Below, piece by piece: positions 50,059-58,138 of a DNA stretch of 64,000 bases (position 1 is its first letter; every line of letters starts with the position of its first letter). The stretch is taken from NCBI RefSeq assembly GCF_035818635.1, contig NZ_JAYLLH010000016.1, positions 35,903 through 99,902 of the forward strand, given 5' to 3'. Made by a program: the position numbers and the translations under genes. The notes under the pieces were generated by a model that saw only the letters and a list, made by a program, of their open reading frames with translations, had not been told where the DNA came from and searched no databases. Origin of the DNA: Mesobacterium_A hydrothermale (GTDB lineage Bacteria; Pseudomonadota; Alphaproteobacteria; Rhodobacterales; Rhodobacteraceae).

Positions 50059-51363
50059 ATGCCGGTCTTTCTTTCGACGCAGGATGCGGATTTCGAGGCT
50101 CGGTTCCGGGCGCTGCTGGGGGCCAAGCGCGAAGACAGTCCGGACGTTGACGATATCGTTGCCGGCATCATCGCGGATGTGCGCGCGCGCGGTGATCGGG
50201 CAGTGCTGGAATTGACGACCCGGTTCGACCGGCTGGAACTGACCGCCGAAACCCTGCGGTTTTCCGACGCGGAGATTGCCGCGCAATGCGCCCGCGTCCC
50301 GGAGGACGAACGCCGGGCGCTGGAACAGGCGGCCGAGCGGATCCGCGCCTATCACGTGCGCCAGATGCCTGCGGACGACATGTGGACCGATCCCGAAGGC
50401 GCCACGCTGGGGTGGCGTTGGACCGCCGTTGCGGCGGCGGGGCTCTATGTTCCGGGCGGGCTGGCGTCTTATCCATCGTCGGTCCTGATGAATGCGATCC
50501 CGGCCAAGGTGGCTGGCGTCGAACGGTTGGCAATCTGTTGTCCGACGCCTGATGGCGTGGTCAACCCGCTGGTTCTGCTGGCGGCAAGACTGTCGGGTGT
50601 GGACGAGATCTATCGCATTGGCGGGGCGCAGGCGATTGCCGCGCTGGCCTATGGGACCGAGACAATCGCACCGGTCGACAAGATCACCGGGCCGGGCAAT
50701 GCCTTTGTCGCGGCGGCCAAGCGGCGGGTTTTTGGCAAGGTGGGCATCGACATGATCGCGGGCCCGTCCGAGATCCTGGTGATTGCCGATGGTGACAACG
50801 ATCCCGACTGGATCGCGCTGGACCTGATGAGCCAGGCCGAGCATGACGAAAGCGCGCAGTCGCTGCTGATCACCACCGATACAGGGTTTGGTCAGGCCGT
50901 GACCGAAGCGGTCGGGACGCGGCTTGAGACGCTGGAACGCCGTGCGATTGCCGGGGCAAGTTGGCGCGATTTCGGGGCCGTGATCACCGTACGCGACCTG
51001 GACGAGGCGGCGGCGCTGTCGAACCGGATCGCGCCCGAGCACCTGGAACTGTGTGTGGCCGATCCTGAAGCGCTGGCCGACAAGTGCACCCATGCGGGCG
51101 CGATTTTCCTTGGGCAATGGACGCCCGAGGCGATCGGTGACTATGTCGGGGGGCCGAACCACGTGCTGCCGACAGCGCGGTCGGCGCGGTTTTCGTCGGG
51201 GCTGAACGTGCTGGATTTCCTCAAGCGCACGACGCTGTCCAAAATGACCCCCGAGGCGCTGCGTGCGATCGGTCCGGCGGCAGAGGTTCTGGCGCGTTCA
51301 GAATCGCTTGAGGCGCATGGGCTGAGCGTGACCGCGCGTCTGGACCGGCTCAACCGGGATTGA
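50059..51363 (+). CDS. hisD: Histidinol dehydrogenase
   Basis: A 434-residue zinc enzyme for the last two steps of histidine synthesis. Family motifs are LYVPGGLASYPSSVLMNAIPA, GPSEILVIAD, AEHDESAQSLLIT and RIAPEHLELC. GGAGG lies 6 bases before the ATG at 50059 (MPVFLSTQDADF). The frame upstream to 49549 is not coding. UPF0262 follows, as in many alphaproteobacteria. Confidence 0.96.
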   Translation: MPVFLSTQDADFEARFRALLGAKREDSPDVDDIVAGIIADVRARGDRAVLELTTRFDRLELTAETLRFSDAEIAAQCARVPEDERRALEQAAERIRAYHVRQMPADDMWTDPEGATLGWRWTAVAAAGLYVPGGLASYPSSVLMNAIPAKVAGVERLAICCPTPDGVVNPLVLLAARLSGVDEIYRIGGAQAIAALAYGTETIAPVDKITGPGNAFVAAAKRRVFGKVGIDMIAGPSEILVIADGDNDPDWIALDLMSQAEHDESAQSLLITTDTGFGQAVTEAVGTRLETLERRAIAGASWRDFGAVITVRDLDEAAALSNRIAPEHLELCVADPEALADKCTHAGAIFLGQWTPEAIGDYVGGPNHVLPTARSARFSSGLNVLDFLKRTTLSKMTPEALRAIGPAAEVLARSESLEAHGLSVTARLDRLNRD

Positions 51364-51434
51364 GCGACGGCATCCGTGATTGCACCGTGCCGCCTGACGG
51401 GCTAGGCAGGGGCATCCTGGGAAGGACGAGCCTG

Positions 51435-51914
51435 ATGAGCCGTATTGCGCATATAGAACTGGACGACGCTAACCTGCCGCCGCCCACGCCGGAAATCGAA
51501 CAGGAACGCCGGGTGGCGATGTTCGACCTGATGGAAAGCAACAGCTTTTCCCTGCCCGCCCGCGATGGGCGCGAGGTGCCGGATGGCCCCTACAATGTCG
51601 GCCTGTCGATCCGTGAAAAACGGCTGGTCTTTGACGTGACGACGGAAGACTATGAAAAGGCCGCGGAATTCCACCTGTCGCTGTCGCCGTTCCGGCAGGT
51701 GGTCAAAGACTATTTCATGATCTGCAAATCCTATTTCGATGCAGTCAAGAACCTGCCGCCCAGCCAGATCGAAACCATAGATATGGCCCGACGTGGCATT
51801 CACAACGAAGGCGCGCGCATCCTGCAGGAACGGCTGGAGGGCAAGGCCGAGGTCGATGACGACACCGCCCGGCGCCTGTTCACCCTGGTCTGCGTGTTGC
51901 ATTTCGGAGGCTGA
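51435..51914 (+). CDS. UPF0262 family protein
   Basis: A 159-residue conserved alphaproteobacterial protein of unknown function with the family stretches GPYNVGLSIREKRLVFDV and FHLSLSPFRQVVKDYF, then DMARRGIHNEGARIL. ATG 51435 is preceded by AAGGACGAG. It lies between hisD and the phosphatase gene, its usual place, and a GTG start follows 5 bases after its stop. Confidence 0.9.
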   Translation: MSRIAHIELDDANLPPPTPEIEQERRVAMFDLMESNSFSLPARDGREVPDGPYNVGLSIREKRLVFDVTTEDYEKAAEFHLSLSPFRQVVKDYFMICKSYFDAVKNLPPSQIETIDMARRGIHNEGARILQERLEGKAEVDDDTARRLFTLVCVLHFGG

Positions 51915-51919
51915 GCAAG

Positions 51920-52369
51920 GTGCCGGACAAGCTGCCGCAATCGGTGCTGTTCTGCTGCGATCACAACGCGGTGCGGTCGCCCATGGCCGAGGGCATCATG
52001 AAGAAGATGTTCGGCATGCAGGCCTATGTGCAGTCGGTGGGTGTCCGCAACGACCTTGAAATCGACGGGTTCGCCATTGCGGTCTGCGCCGAGGTCGGTG
52101 TCGAACTGTCGCGCCATAGGTCGCGCAGTTTCGAGGAACTGGAAGAAATGGGCGAGGCGCTGTCAGGGTTCGACCTGATCGTGGCACTGTCGCCCGCATC
52201 GCAGCGTGCCGCGCTGGAACTGACGCGGTTTTATCACCTGACCGTCGAATACTGGCCGATCCTCGACCCCACGAGCCTGGGAGAAACGCGTGAGGCCAAG
52301 TTGAATTCCTATCGCCAGACCCGCGACCAGATCGCCGGGCATATTCAAAGAAAATGGGGCAACGCATGA
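51920..52369 (+). CDS. Low-molecular-weight protein tyrosine phosphatase/arsenate reductase family protein
   Basis: A 149-residue protein with the LMW-PTP P-loop C13-DHNAV-R19-S (VLFCCDHNAVRSPMAEG) and the general-acid loop WPILDPTS. It can be a phosphatase or an ArsC-like enzyme; the neighbours do not decide. The start codon is GTG, close behind UPF0262. Its stop overlaps the next ATG in ATGA. Confidence 0.88.
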   Translation: MPDKLPQSVLFCCDHNAVRSPMAEGIMKKMFGMQAYVQSVGVRNDLEIDGFAIAVCAEVGVELSRHRSRSFEELEEMGEALSGFDLIVALSPASQRAALELTRFYHLTVEYWPILDPTSLGETREAKLNSYRQTRDQIAGHIQRKWGNA

Positions 52370-52761
52370 GCCGCGACACGATCCAGCGCTATTTCGAGGC
52401 GTTCAATTCCAAGCACATCGACGGGATGCTCGAATGCCTGACCTCGGATGTCGAACACCACGTCAACGAAGGTCAGATCCGCGTGGGCCGGGTGAAATTC
52501 GCCGATTTCTGCGCCCATATGGATCATTGCTATGACGAGGAACTGACCGACATGGTCATCTTCGTGAACGAGGACGGAACCCGGGGCGCCGCCGAATACA
52601 TCGTCAACGGCATCTACAAAGCCACCGACGCGGGCTTGCCCGAAGCGACGGGCCAGACCTATCGTCTGCCTGCGGGTTCGTTCTTTTCGTTGAAGGACGG
52701 CAAGATTTCCCGCGTCGTGACCTATTACAACCTTGCGGACTGGATCCGGCAGGTTTCCTGA
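52366..52761 (+). CDS. Nuclear transport factor 2 (SnoaL-like) family protein
   Basis: A 131-residue NTF2-fold protein (cone-shaped alpha+beta barrel) of the ketosteroid-isomerase-related group. Recognisable features are RYFEAFNSKHIDGMLECL, GRVKFADFCAHMD and the C-terminal SFFSLKDGKISRVVTYYNL. The ligand or reaction is unknown. The ATG overlaps the phosphatase stop and its stop overlaps the next gene by one base. Confidence 0.82.
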   Translation: MSRDTIQRYFEAFNSKHIDGMLECLTSDVEHHVNEGQIRVGRVKFADFCAHMDHCYDEELTDMVIFVNEDGTRGAAEYIVNGIYKATDAGLPEATGQTYRLPAGSFFSLKDGKISRVVTYYNLADWIRQVS

Positions 52762-53342
52762 TGCGGGTCGAGGTGCTGACCGGCGCGGCACTGGATGCGG
52801 CGCTTGACGGGGTGGCCAGGTTGCGGATCGCGGTCTTCCGGGACTGGCCTTACCTCTATGACGGCAGTTTCGACTATGAGCGGGGGTATCTGCAAACCTA
52901 CCGCGACAGTGCCGACGCGGTGGTGGTCGGGGCTTTTGATGGCGACCGGCTTGTCGGTGCGGCCACCGGCACCCCGATGGAGGATCACGCCGACGATTTT
53001 GCAGCGGCGTTTTCCGGGACGGAAATCGACCTTTCCAAAGTGTTTTATTGTGCCGAGTCGGTGTTGTTGCCTGACTATCGCGGGCGGGGGATCGGGCACC
53101 GGTTTTTCGACCTGAGGGAGGCGCATGCCCGCCGCTTGGGTCGAACCCATTCGGCGTTTTGCGCCGTGCAGCGCCCCGTTGATCACCCGCTGCGTCCTGC
53201 GGGATATGCAGCGCTCGACCCGTTCTGGCGCAAGCGCGGCTATGCGCCGGTGCCGGGTGTCGTGGCGCATTTCCGGTGGAAAGACGTAGATCAGGGTGAA
53301 AGCACCGAAAAACCGCTGCAATTCTGGATGCGCGCGCTCTGA
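52761..53342 (+). CDS. GNAT N-acetyltransferase
   Basis: A 193-residue GNAT protein. The acetyl-CoA motif is LLPDYRGRGIGHRFF, and the N-terminal RIAVFRDWPYLYDGS and C-terminal HPLRPAGYAALDPFWRKRGY are conserved in this subgroup. Its target is not known. It overlaps the NTF2-like gene by one base and converges on the DedA gene, whose stop is 3 bases away. Confidence 0.85.
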   Translation: MRVEVLTGAALDAALDGVARLRIAVFRDWPYLYDGSFDYERGYLQTYRDSADAVVVGAFDGDRLVGAATGTPMEDHADDFAAAFSGTEIDLSKVFYCAESVLLPDYRGRGIGHRFFDLREAHARRLGRTHSAFCAVQRPVDHPLRPAGYAALDPFWRKRGYAPVPGVVAHFRWKDVDQGESTEKPLQFWMRAL

Positions 53343-53344
53343 CC

Positions 53345-53968
53345 TCAGGCGGTTTCGCTTTTGGCTTTGACGCGCCGATCATGTCTTCGCGCAGCACGCA
53401 GCAACATGGCGCCAAGTCCAAAGGTGACGACAAGCCCTGCCAACAGCCCGGCGATGTCGCCGGCGAATTCCGCCACCTGCGCGATCTGCCCAGAAAACGT
53501 GTAGCCCAGCCCGACGTAAAGCACGACCCAAACCGATTCGCCGGTGAGGCTGCCCAGCGTGAAGCCTGACCAGCGCAGCCCGCCAGCACCGCCAAGAAAG
53601 TTGATGTAGGGCCCCAGTGGGCTGAACAGCCAGCGCGACAGGAACACCGAAAGAACGCCCCAGCGATCAAGGAAGGCGCGGGCCCGAACGATCAGCGCCC
53701 GCCGCTTGCCGCCCCGTTTTGCCCCCCGCGCCAAAAAGTTGCCGCCCTTGCGACCAAGGACATAGCCCGTCTGGTCTCCCAGTATCGCACCGCCGAATGC
53801 GCCAAGGACGACAGAAGATAGGGCCAGGTCACCACTGGCGACAAACGCACCGCCTGCCAGCATCAGGAACGACGACGGCATCGGGATCGCGAGGCAGGAC
53901 AGATATGTCGCCAGCGCGATGATCCACGCCCCATAGATCGGGACAAGCGTGAACAGCCAATCGGTCAA
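53345..53968 (-). CDS. DedA family membrane protein
   Basis: A 207-residue polytopic protein of the DedA (VTT/SNARE-associated) family, implicated in phospholipid flipping and membrane homeostasis. Motifs seen are GAFGGAILGDQTGYVLGRKGG and FLSRWLFSPLGPYINFLGG, then the C-terminal membrane helices. It overlaps the end of the upstream unknown gene by 4 bases, so the two are translated together. Confidence 0.87.
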   Translation of the reverse strand: MTDWLFTLVPIYGAWIIALATYLSCLAIPMPSSFLMLAGGAFVASGDLALSSVVLGAFGGAILGDQTGYVLGRKGGNFLARGAKRGGKRRALIVRARAFLDRWGVLSVFLSRWLFSPLGPYINFLGGAGGLRWSGFTLGSLTGESVWVVLYVGLGYTFSGQIAQVAEFAGDIAGLLAGLVVTFGLGAMLLRAARRHDRRVKAKSETA

Positions 53969-54315
53969 TTCCTGCCCCGGGATGCGGCTATTGCGGCCTC
54001 GATCTGCTGGATCAAGGTATCGACGGCCACCCCACGTTCGCGTGCGATGTCGTCAAGGGTGATCCGTTTGGGGGTGCCGCCGGGTTGCAGGCCCAGTTCG
54101 GTTCCGATCACCTCGGGCGGGACGTTCCAGGAATGCGCAATGTATCCCGGGGTCATCCAGCCCTCGATATGTTGATCGCGGTGCGCGGGATCGGACCAAT
54201 ACACCGTTGCAATCACCAGTTTCACCGCGAAAAAGCCGGTTGTCGCGACGGCAAGGACAAAGGCCAGAAGCAACGGCTTGTGACGTTTCCAGAAGGCGGG
54301 CAAGGCAAAGGACAT
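53965..54315 (-). CDS. Unknown membrane-anchored protein upstream of dedA
   Basis: A 116-residue protein with one N-terminal helix (PLLLAFVLAVATTGFFAVKLV) and a periplasmic or soluble C-terminal part. The latter has two helix pairs, WNVPPEVIGTELGL and RGVAVDTLIQQIEAAI, which read like a repeated short motif. I do not know the family. It is co-translated with dedA (ATGA overlap). The start at 54315 is chosen because the upstream frame lies antisense to the nitrilase gene start. Confidence 0.7.
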   Translation of the reverse strand: MSFALPAFWKRHKPLLLAFVLAVATTGFFAVKLVIATVYWSDPAHRDQHIEGWMTPGYIAHSWNVPPEVIGTELGLQPGGTPKRITLDDIARERGVAVDTLIQQIEAAIAASRGRN

Positions 54316-54412
54316 GGGGGGGCATCCTGACGGGCTTTCCGCCTCTATACAGGGTTCGTGCCCCTGCCTAAAGTGCGCCGCGTGGAATTCGCCCGGAACG
54401 AGGATACGTGCC

Positions 54413-55297
54413 ATGAAAATCGCCACCGCAGCCTACAAGATGGACTTCCTGCCGAACTGGGCCGCCTATGCAGAAAAGCTGGATCACTGGGTGGCCGAGG
54501 CCGCCGGGCAGGGCGCCGAGCTGTTGGTGTTTCCCGAATACGGCGCGATGGAGTTGGCGACGCTTTCAGGGCCAGAGGCGGCGGGTGATCTGGAACGATC
54601 CCTGCACGCTGTGTCAGAGCATATTCCGCAGGCCGACGCGCTGCATTCTGATCTGGCAGCGAAATATGGTGTGCATATCCTTGCGGCGTCCGGCCCTGTG
54701 TTCGACGACGCCATCGGCCCGCGCCCGGTTAACCGTGCCCGGTTGTTTGCGCCAACTGGCGGCGTCGGGGTACAGGACAAGCAGATCATGACCCGTTTCG
54801 AGCGCGAAGAATGGGATGTCGTCCCCGGCGGTCCGCTCCGCCTCTTCGACACCGCGTTGGGGACCTTCGGCATCCTGATCTGCTATGACAGCGAGTTTCC
54901 GCTTTTGGGGCGTGCCCTGTCGCAGGCGGATACCCTGCTGGTGCCGTCCAACACCGAAGCTTTGGCCGGCTATTGGCGGGTGCGCATCGGCGCGATGGCG
55001 CGGGCGCTGGAAAACCAGTGCGTGTCGGTCATGTCGTCCATCGTGGGAGAGTGCCCATGGTCGCCCGCTGTTGACGTGAACACCGGCATGGGCGGCGTTT
55101 TCGGTCCTCCGGACACCGGATTTCCGGCCACGGGGGTGCTGGCCGAAGGCGTTTTGAACCAACCGGGCTGGACCTATGCCGAGGTCGATCCCGCGGCCAC
55201 CGACCATGTCCGCCGCGACGGCGTGGTGCTGAACCGGCGTCACTGGGACGACCAGAATGGGCGCAATTGTGATGCCGCGGTGCAGAAAGTCCGCTGA
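54413..55297 (+). CDS. Carbon-nitrogen hydrolase (nitrilase superfamily)
   Basis: A 294-residue nitrilase-fold amidase. The catalytic triad is E42 (LLVFPEYGAMEL), K123 (QDKQIMTRFEREEW) and C157 (GILICYDSEFP). The substrate is not known; the branch is close to omega-amidase-like or aliphatic amidases. The start at 54413 follows GAGGA. It is 85 bases before infA and may have its own promoter or share one. Confidence 0.86.
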   Translation: MKIATAAYKMDFLPNWAAYAEKLDHWVAEAAGQGAELLVFPEYGAMELATLSGPEAAGDLERSLHAVSEHIPQADALHSDLAAKYGVHILAASGPVFDDAIGPRPVNRARLFAPTGGVGVQDKQIMTRFEREEWDVVPGGPLRLFDTALGTFGILICYDSEFPLLGRALSQADTLLVPSNTEALAGYWRVRIGAMARALENQCVSVMSSIVGECPWSPAVDVNTGMGGVFGPPDTGFPATGVLAEGVLNQPGWTYAEVDPAATDHVRRDGVVLNRRHWDDQNGRNCDAAVQKVR

Positions 55298-55381
55298 TTT
55301 CCGCTTGAAAAACAGCTCCCTTTGGAGCATATACTTGCGCGCCTCGCAAAACTGGGCGGGGTGTGTAGCAAAGGAGAGACC

Positions 55382-55600
55382 ATGGCCAAGGAAGATACGC
55401 TCGAATTTCCCGGTGTCGTGAAGGAACTCCTGCCCAATGCGACGTTTCGGGTCGAGCTGGAAAACGGCCATGAAATCATTGCACATACGGCAGGAAAAAT
55501 GCGCAAGAACCGTATTCGCGTTCTGGCAGGCGACAAGGTTCAGGTGGAGATGACTCCTTATGACCTGACCAAGGGTCGGATCAACTATCGCTTCAAGTGA
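55382..55600 (+). CDS. infA: Translation initiation factor IF-1
   Basis: A 72-residue S1-fold initiation factor that binds the 30S A site. The protein matches the universal IF-1 pattern MAKEDTLEFPGVV and NGHEIIAHTAGKMRKNRIRV. AAAGGAGAGACC precedes the ATG. A terminator follows at 55626, so it can be a single-gene unit. Confidence 0.97.
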   Translation: MAKEDTLEFPGVVKELLPNATFRVELENGHEIIAHTAGKMRKNRIRVLAGDKVQVEMTPYDLTKGRINYRFK

Positions 55601-55625
55601 CCCACCACCGTCTTTGACGTGACCG

Positions 55626-55656
55626 CGCCGGGCTGATCGCCCGGCGTTGTTGTTTT
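55626..55656 (+). terminator. Terminator after infA
   Basis: An 8-bp stem (CGCCGGGC at 55626-55633, GCCCGGCG at 55639-55646) with a 5-base loop is followed by TTGTTGTTTT. This is an intrinsic terminator 25 bases past the infA stop; maf then starts about 80 bases later. Confidence 0.85.
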
Positions 55657-55738
55657 GGGGCGCTTTTCGGTGCCAAACCCCTTGCGCGCTTGGCCGATGG
55701 GCGGCTACCCCCTGTCAAAACCCGCAATGGACCTGACA

Positions 55739-56329
55739 ATGACAGACATTCCCCGCCTGATCCTTGGTTCTGGCAGCCCGCGCCGCCGAGAGCTGTTGGC
55801 GCAGTTGGGCGTGGTGGCCGATGACATTCGTCCGCCCGATATCGACGAAGACCCCCGCAAGGGCGAACTGCCGCGCCCCTATTGCGTGCGGCTGGCGCGG
55901 GAAAAGGCGCTGGCGATCCCGTCCGACCCGGACGATATCGTGCTGTCGGCGGACACCACCGTCGCGCTGGGCCGCCGCATTCTGGGCAAGCCCGCGGATG
56001 CGGGCGAGGCAGAGGCGTTCCTGCGCCTGATGTCGGGGCGTCGTCACAAGGTCATTACCGCGGTTGCGGTGCGTCGGGGTGACCGGGTCTGGGAACGTGA
56101 TGTGGTCACCCAGGTGAAGATGAAATCCCTGTCCGACGTTGAAATCACAGCCTATCTTGCCAGCGAAGACTGGCGCGGCAAGGCCGGGGGCTATGGCATT
56201 CAGGGGCCGGCGGGGGCGCTGATCCCGTGGATCTCGGGCAGTTTTACCGCCGTAGTCGGCCTGCCGCTGGCGGAAACGGCGAACCTTTTGCAGGCGGCGT
56301 GCTATCCGCTTTATCGGGGGACAAAATGA
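55739..56329 (+). CDS. maf: Maf-family nucleoside triphosphate pyrophosphatase
   Basis: A 196-residue Maf/YhdE-type pyrophosphatase that removes noncanonical or excess nucleoside triphosphates. The start MTDIPRLILGSGSPRRREL holds the SxSPRR motif, and DDIVLSADTTVALGRRILGKP and YGIQGPAGALIPWISGS follow. An ATG 12 bases upstream (55727) is possible. The stop overlaps the ribonuclease gene (ATGA). Confidence 0.93.
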   Translation: MTDIPRLILGSGSPRRRELLAQLGVVADDIRPPDIDEDPRKGELPRPYCVRLAREKALAIPSDPDDIVLSADTTVALGRRILGKPADAGEAEAFLRLMSGRRHKVITAVAVRRGDRVWERDVVTQVKMKSLSDVEITAYLASEDWRGKAGGYGIQGPAGALIPWISGSFTAVVGLPLAETANLLQAACYPLYRGTK

Positions 56330-57351
56330 AGGGACGGACCATTGCGCTGGGCCAGTTGAACGGGGCCGAGGCCGCCGCGCTGATCGTGGACGGACGGTTG
56401 AGCGACCTGCTGGTCGATACCGACGCACCACGCCCGGGCACGATCTATCGCGCGATTGCAGAACGCCCGATGAAAGGGCAGGGCGGCATGTTCCTGCGCA
56501 CCCCTGACGGCAGCGCCTTTCTGCGGCAGGTCAAGGGGTTGTCGCCGGGCCAGCCGCTGCTGGTGCAGGTCACGGGCTTTGCCGAACCGGGCAAGGCAAT
56601 CCCGGTGACCACCAAGGTCCTGTTCAAGAGCCGCTATGCCATTGTCACCCCAGACGCACCCGGCATCAATGTCTCGCGTTCGGTCAAGGATGACGACGTC
56701 CGCGACCGCCTGCTGGAAATCGCGCATGAGGTCATGGGCGGGAATGACATGGGGTTGATCCTGCGCACCTCTGCGATTGCCGCCGAGGATGACGAACTGG
56801 CCGAAGATATCGGCGCCATGTACGAACTCGCCGGGCAGGTGATGCAGGACGCCGAGGGCACAGAGGCCGAGATGCTGGTCGAAGGCGACGGGCCGCACTT
56901 GCTGGCCTGGCGCGAATGGGCAGGTCCGGCAGAGGTCGATGGCAGCGACATGGCGTTCGAGAACCACGGCGTTCTGGACGCGGTCGATGCGTTGTCGCAT
57001 CCGGCGGTGGCGCTGGACGGCGGGGCGTCGTTCTGGGTGGAACCCACCCGCGCACTGGTGGCAGTGGATGTGAACACCGGCGGCGACACTTCGCCCGCCG
57101 CAGGATTGAAGGCCAATATCGGTTGCGCCCGCGATTTGCCGCGCCAATTGCGGCTGCGCGGGCTTGGCGGGCAGATCGTGATCGATTTTGCCCCGATGCC
57201 CAAGAAGGACCGCCGCGTCGTCGAGGGATCGCTGCGCGCCGCGCTCAAGGCCGATGGGGTCGATACGACGATGGTCGGTTGGACCCCTCTGGGCCACTAT
57301 GAATTGCATCGCAAGCGCGACCGCTTTCCACTGGCTGAGGTGCTGAAATGA
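56326..57351 (+). CDS. Ribonuclease E/G family protein, short form
   Basis: A 341-residue RNase E/G homologue, much shorter than E. coli RNase G (489). The catalytic metal-binding aspartate is in VAVDVNTGGDTS and a second in QIVIDFAPMPKKD. The protein stops after GHYELHRKRDRFPLAEVLK, where other members continue to a CPxCxG zinc-link and the small domain. That zinc site is absent here, so the oligomer contact may differ. It overlaps yacG by 4 bases, and yacG starts with MSCPIC. Confidence 0.85.
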   Translation: MKGRTIALGQLNGAEAAALIVDGRLSDLLVDTDAPRPGTIYRAIAERPMKGQGGMFLRTPDGSAFLRQVKGLSPGQPLLVQVTGFAEPGKAIPVTTKVLFKSRYAIVTPDAPGINVSRSVKDDDVRDRLLEIAHEVMGGNDMGLILRTSAIAAEDDELAEDIGAMYELAGQVMQDAEGTEAEMLVEGDGPHLLAWREWAGPAEVDGSDMAFENHGVLDAVDALSHPAVALDGGASFWVEPTRALVAVDVNTGGDTSPAAGLKANIGCARDLPRQLRLRGLGGQIVIDFAPMPKKDRRVVEGSLRAALKADGVDTTMVGWTPLGHYELHRKRDRFPLAEVLK

Positions 57352-57542
57352 GCTGCCCGATCTGCCAAAAAGCGACCGATACGAACTATCGCCCGTTCTG
57401 TTCGAAACGCTGCGCGGATATCGACCTGGGCAAGTGGCTGGGGGCCGGATATTCTGTGCCATCCACCGACCCCGAGGACATCGAAGAGGCGATCGAACAG
57501 ACTCTTCGCGCCTTGCAAGAACGCCCAGAGCGGCCGAATTGA
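57348..57542 (+). CDS. yacG: YacG zinc-finger protein (DNA gyrase inhibitor)
   Basis: A 64-residue treble-clef zinc protein with ligands C3, C6, C18 and C22 in MSCPIC and PFCSKRC, followed by DIDLGKWLGAGYSVP. YacG homologues inhibit DNA gyrase by binding GyrB. Its ATG overlaps the RNase E/G stop. Short acidic tail. The TGA overlaps the TTG chosen as the nadD start. Confidence 0.92.
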   Translation: MSCPICQKATDTNYRPFCSKRCADIDLGKWLGAGYSVPSTDPEDIEEAIEQTLRALQERPERPN

Positions 57543-58138
57543 TACGCCGCGCGCACCTGCGCCCAGGCATGTCCGTGGGTCTGCTGGGCGGATCGTTCGA
57601 TCCGCCGCACGCGGGCCATGTCCGCATCACCGAAGAGGCGCTGCGCCGGTTTGGGCTGGATCGCGTGTGGTGGTTGGTCAGTCCCGGCAATCCCTTGAAA
57701 CCGCATGGTCCGGCTCCGCTGGCGGACCGGATGGCGGCAGCGCGCGCACTGATGGATCACCCTCGTGTTGCAATTTCGGATTTCGAGGCACAGGTCGGAA
57801 CACGCTATACCGCGCAGACGCTTCGCGCCTTGCAGCGTTTCTATCCCGGTGTACGCTTTGTCTGGTTGATGGGCGGGGACAATCTTGCCCAGTTTCACCG
57901 CTGGCAGGACTGGCGGGACATCGCGGCCCGCGTGCCCATCGGTGTGCTGGCCCGTCCCGGCAGCCGGTCACAGGCGCGGCTATCGCGTGCTGCGCAGGTG
58001 TTGTCCCGGGCACGCCTTTCCGACAGTGCTGCGCACCTGTTGCCGCAGAGCGATCCTCCCGCGTGGTGCTTTGTGAATATCCCGATGTCCGGGCTTAGTT
58101 CATCCGCGATCCGTGCGCGGCTGGGCAAGCCGCGCTGA
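57539..58138 (+). CDS. nadD: Nicotinate-nucleotide adenylyltransferase
   Basis: A 199-residue NMNAT-fold enzyme in NAD synthesis. The nucleotide motif is GLLGGSFDPPHAGHVRIT, and the C-terminal NIPMSGLSSSAIRARLG holds the S/T-xx-R signature. The TTG at 57539 overlaps the yacG stop (TTGA) and leaves an N-terminal RRAHLRPGM stretch like that of related NadD proteins. ATG 57569 is the alternative start. The 3' end overlaps the converging EamA gene by 39 bases. Gene order yacG-nadD is not the usual neighbourhood. Confidence 0.88.
   Translation: MIRRAHLRPGMSVGLLGGSFDPPHAGHVRITEEALRRFGLDRVWWLVSPGNPLKPHGPAPLADRMAAARALMDHPRVAISDFEAQVGTRYTAQTLRALQRFYPGVRFVWLMGGDNLAQFHRWQDWRDIAARVPIGVLARPGSRSQARLSRAAQVLSRARLSDSAAHLLPQSDPPAWCFVNIPMSGLSSSAIRARLGKPR

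Noticed and set aside
49810..51162. N-terminal extension of the reductive dehalogenase frame to 1521 residues
   Set aside because: The added 451 residues are antisense to hisD and the intergenic repeat and have no family pattern. The true start at 49809 has a ribosome site.
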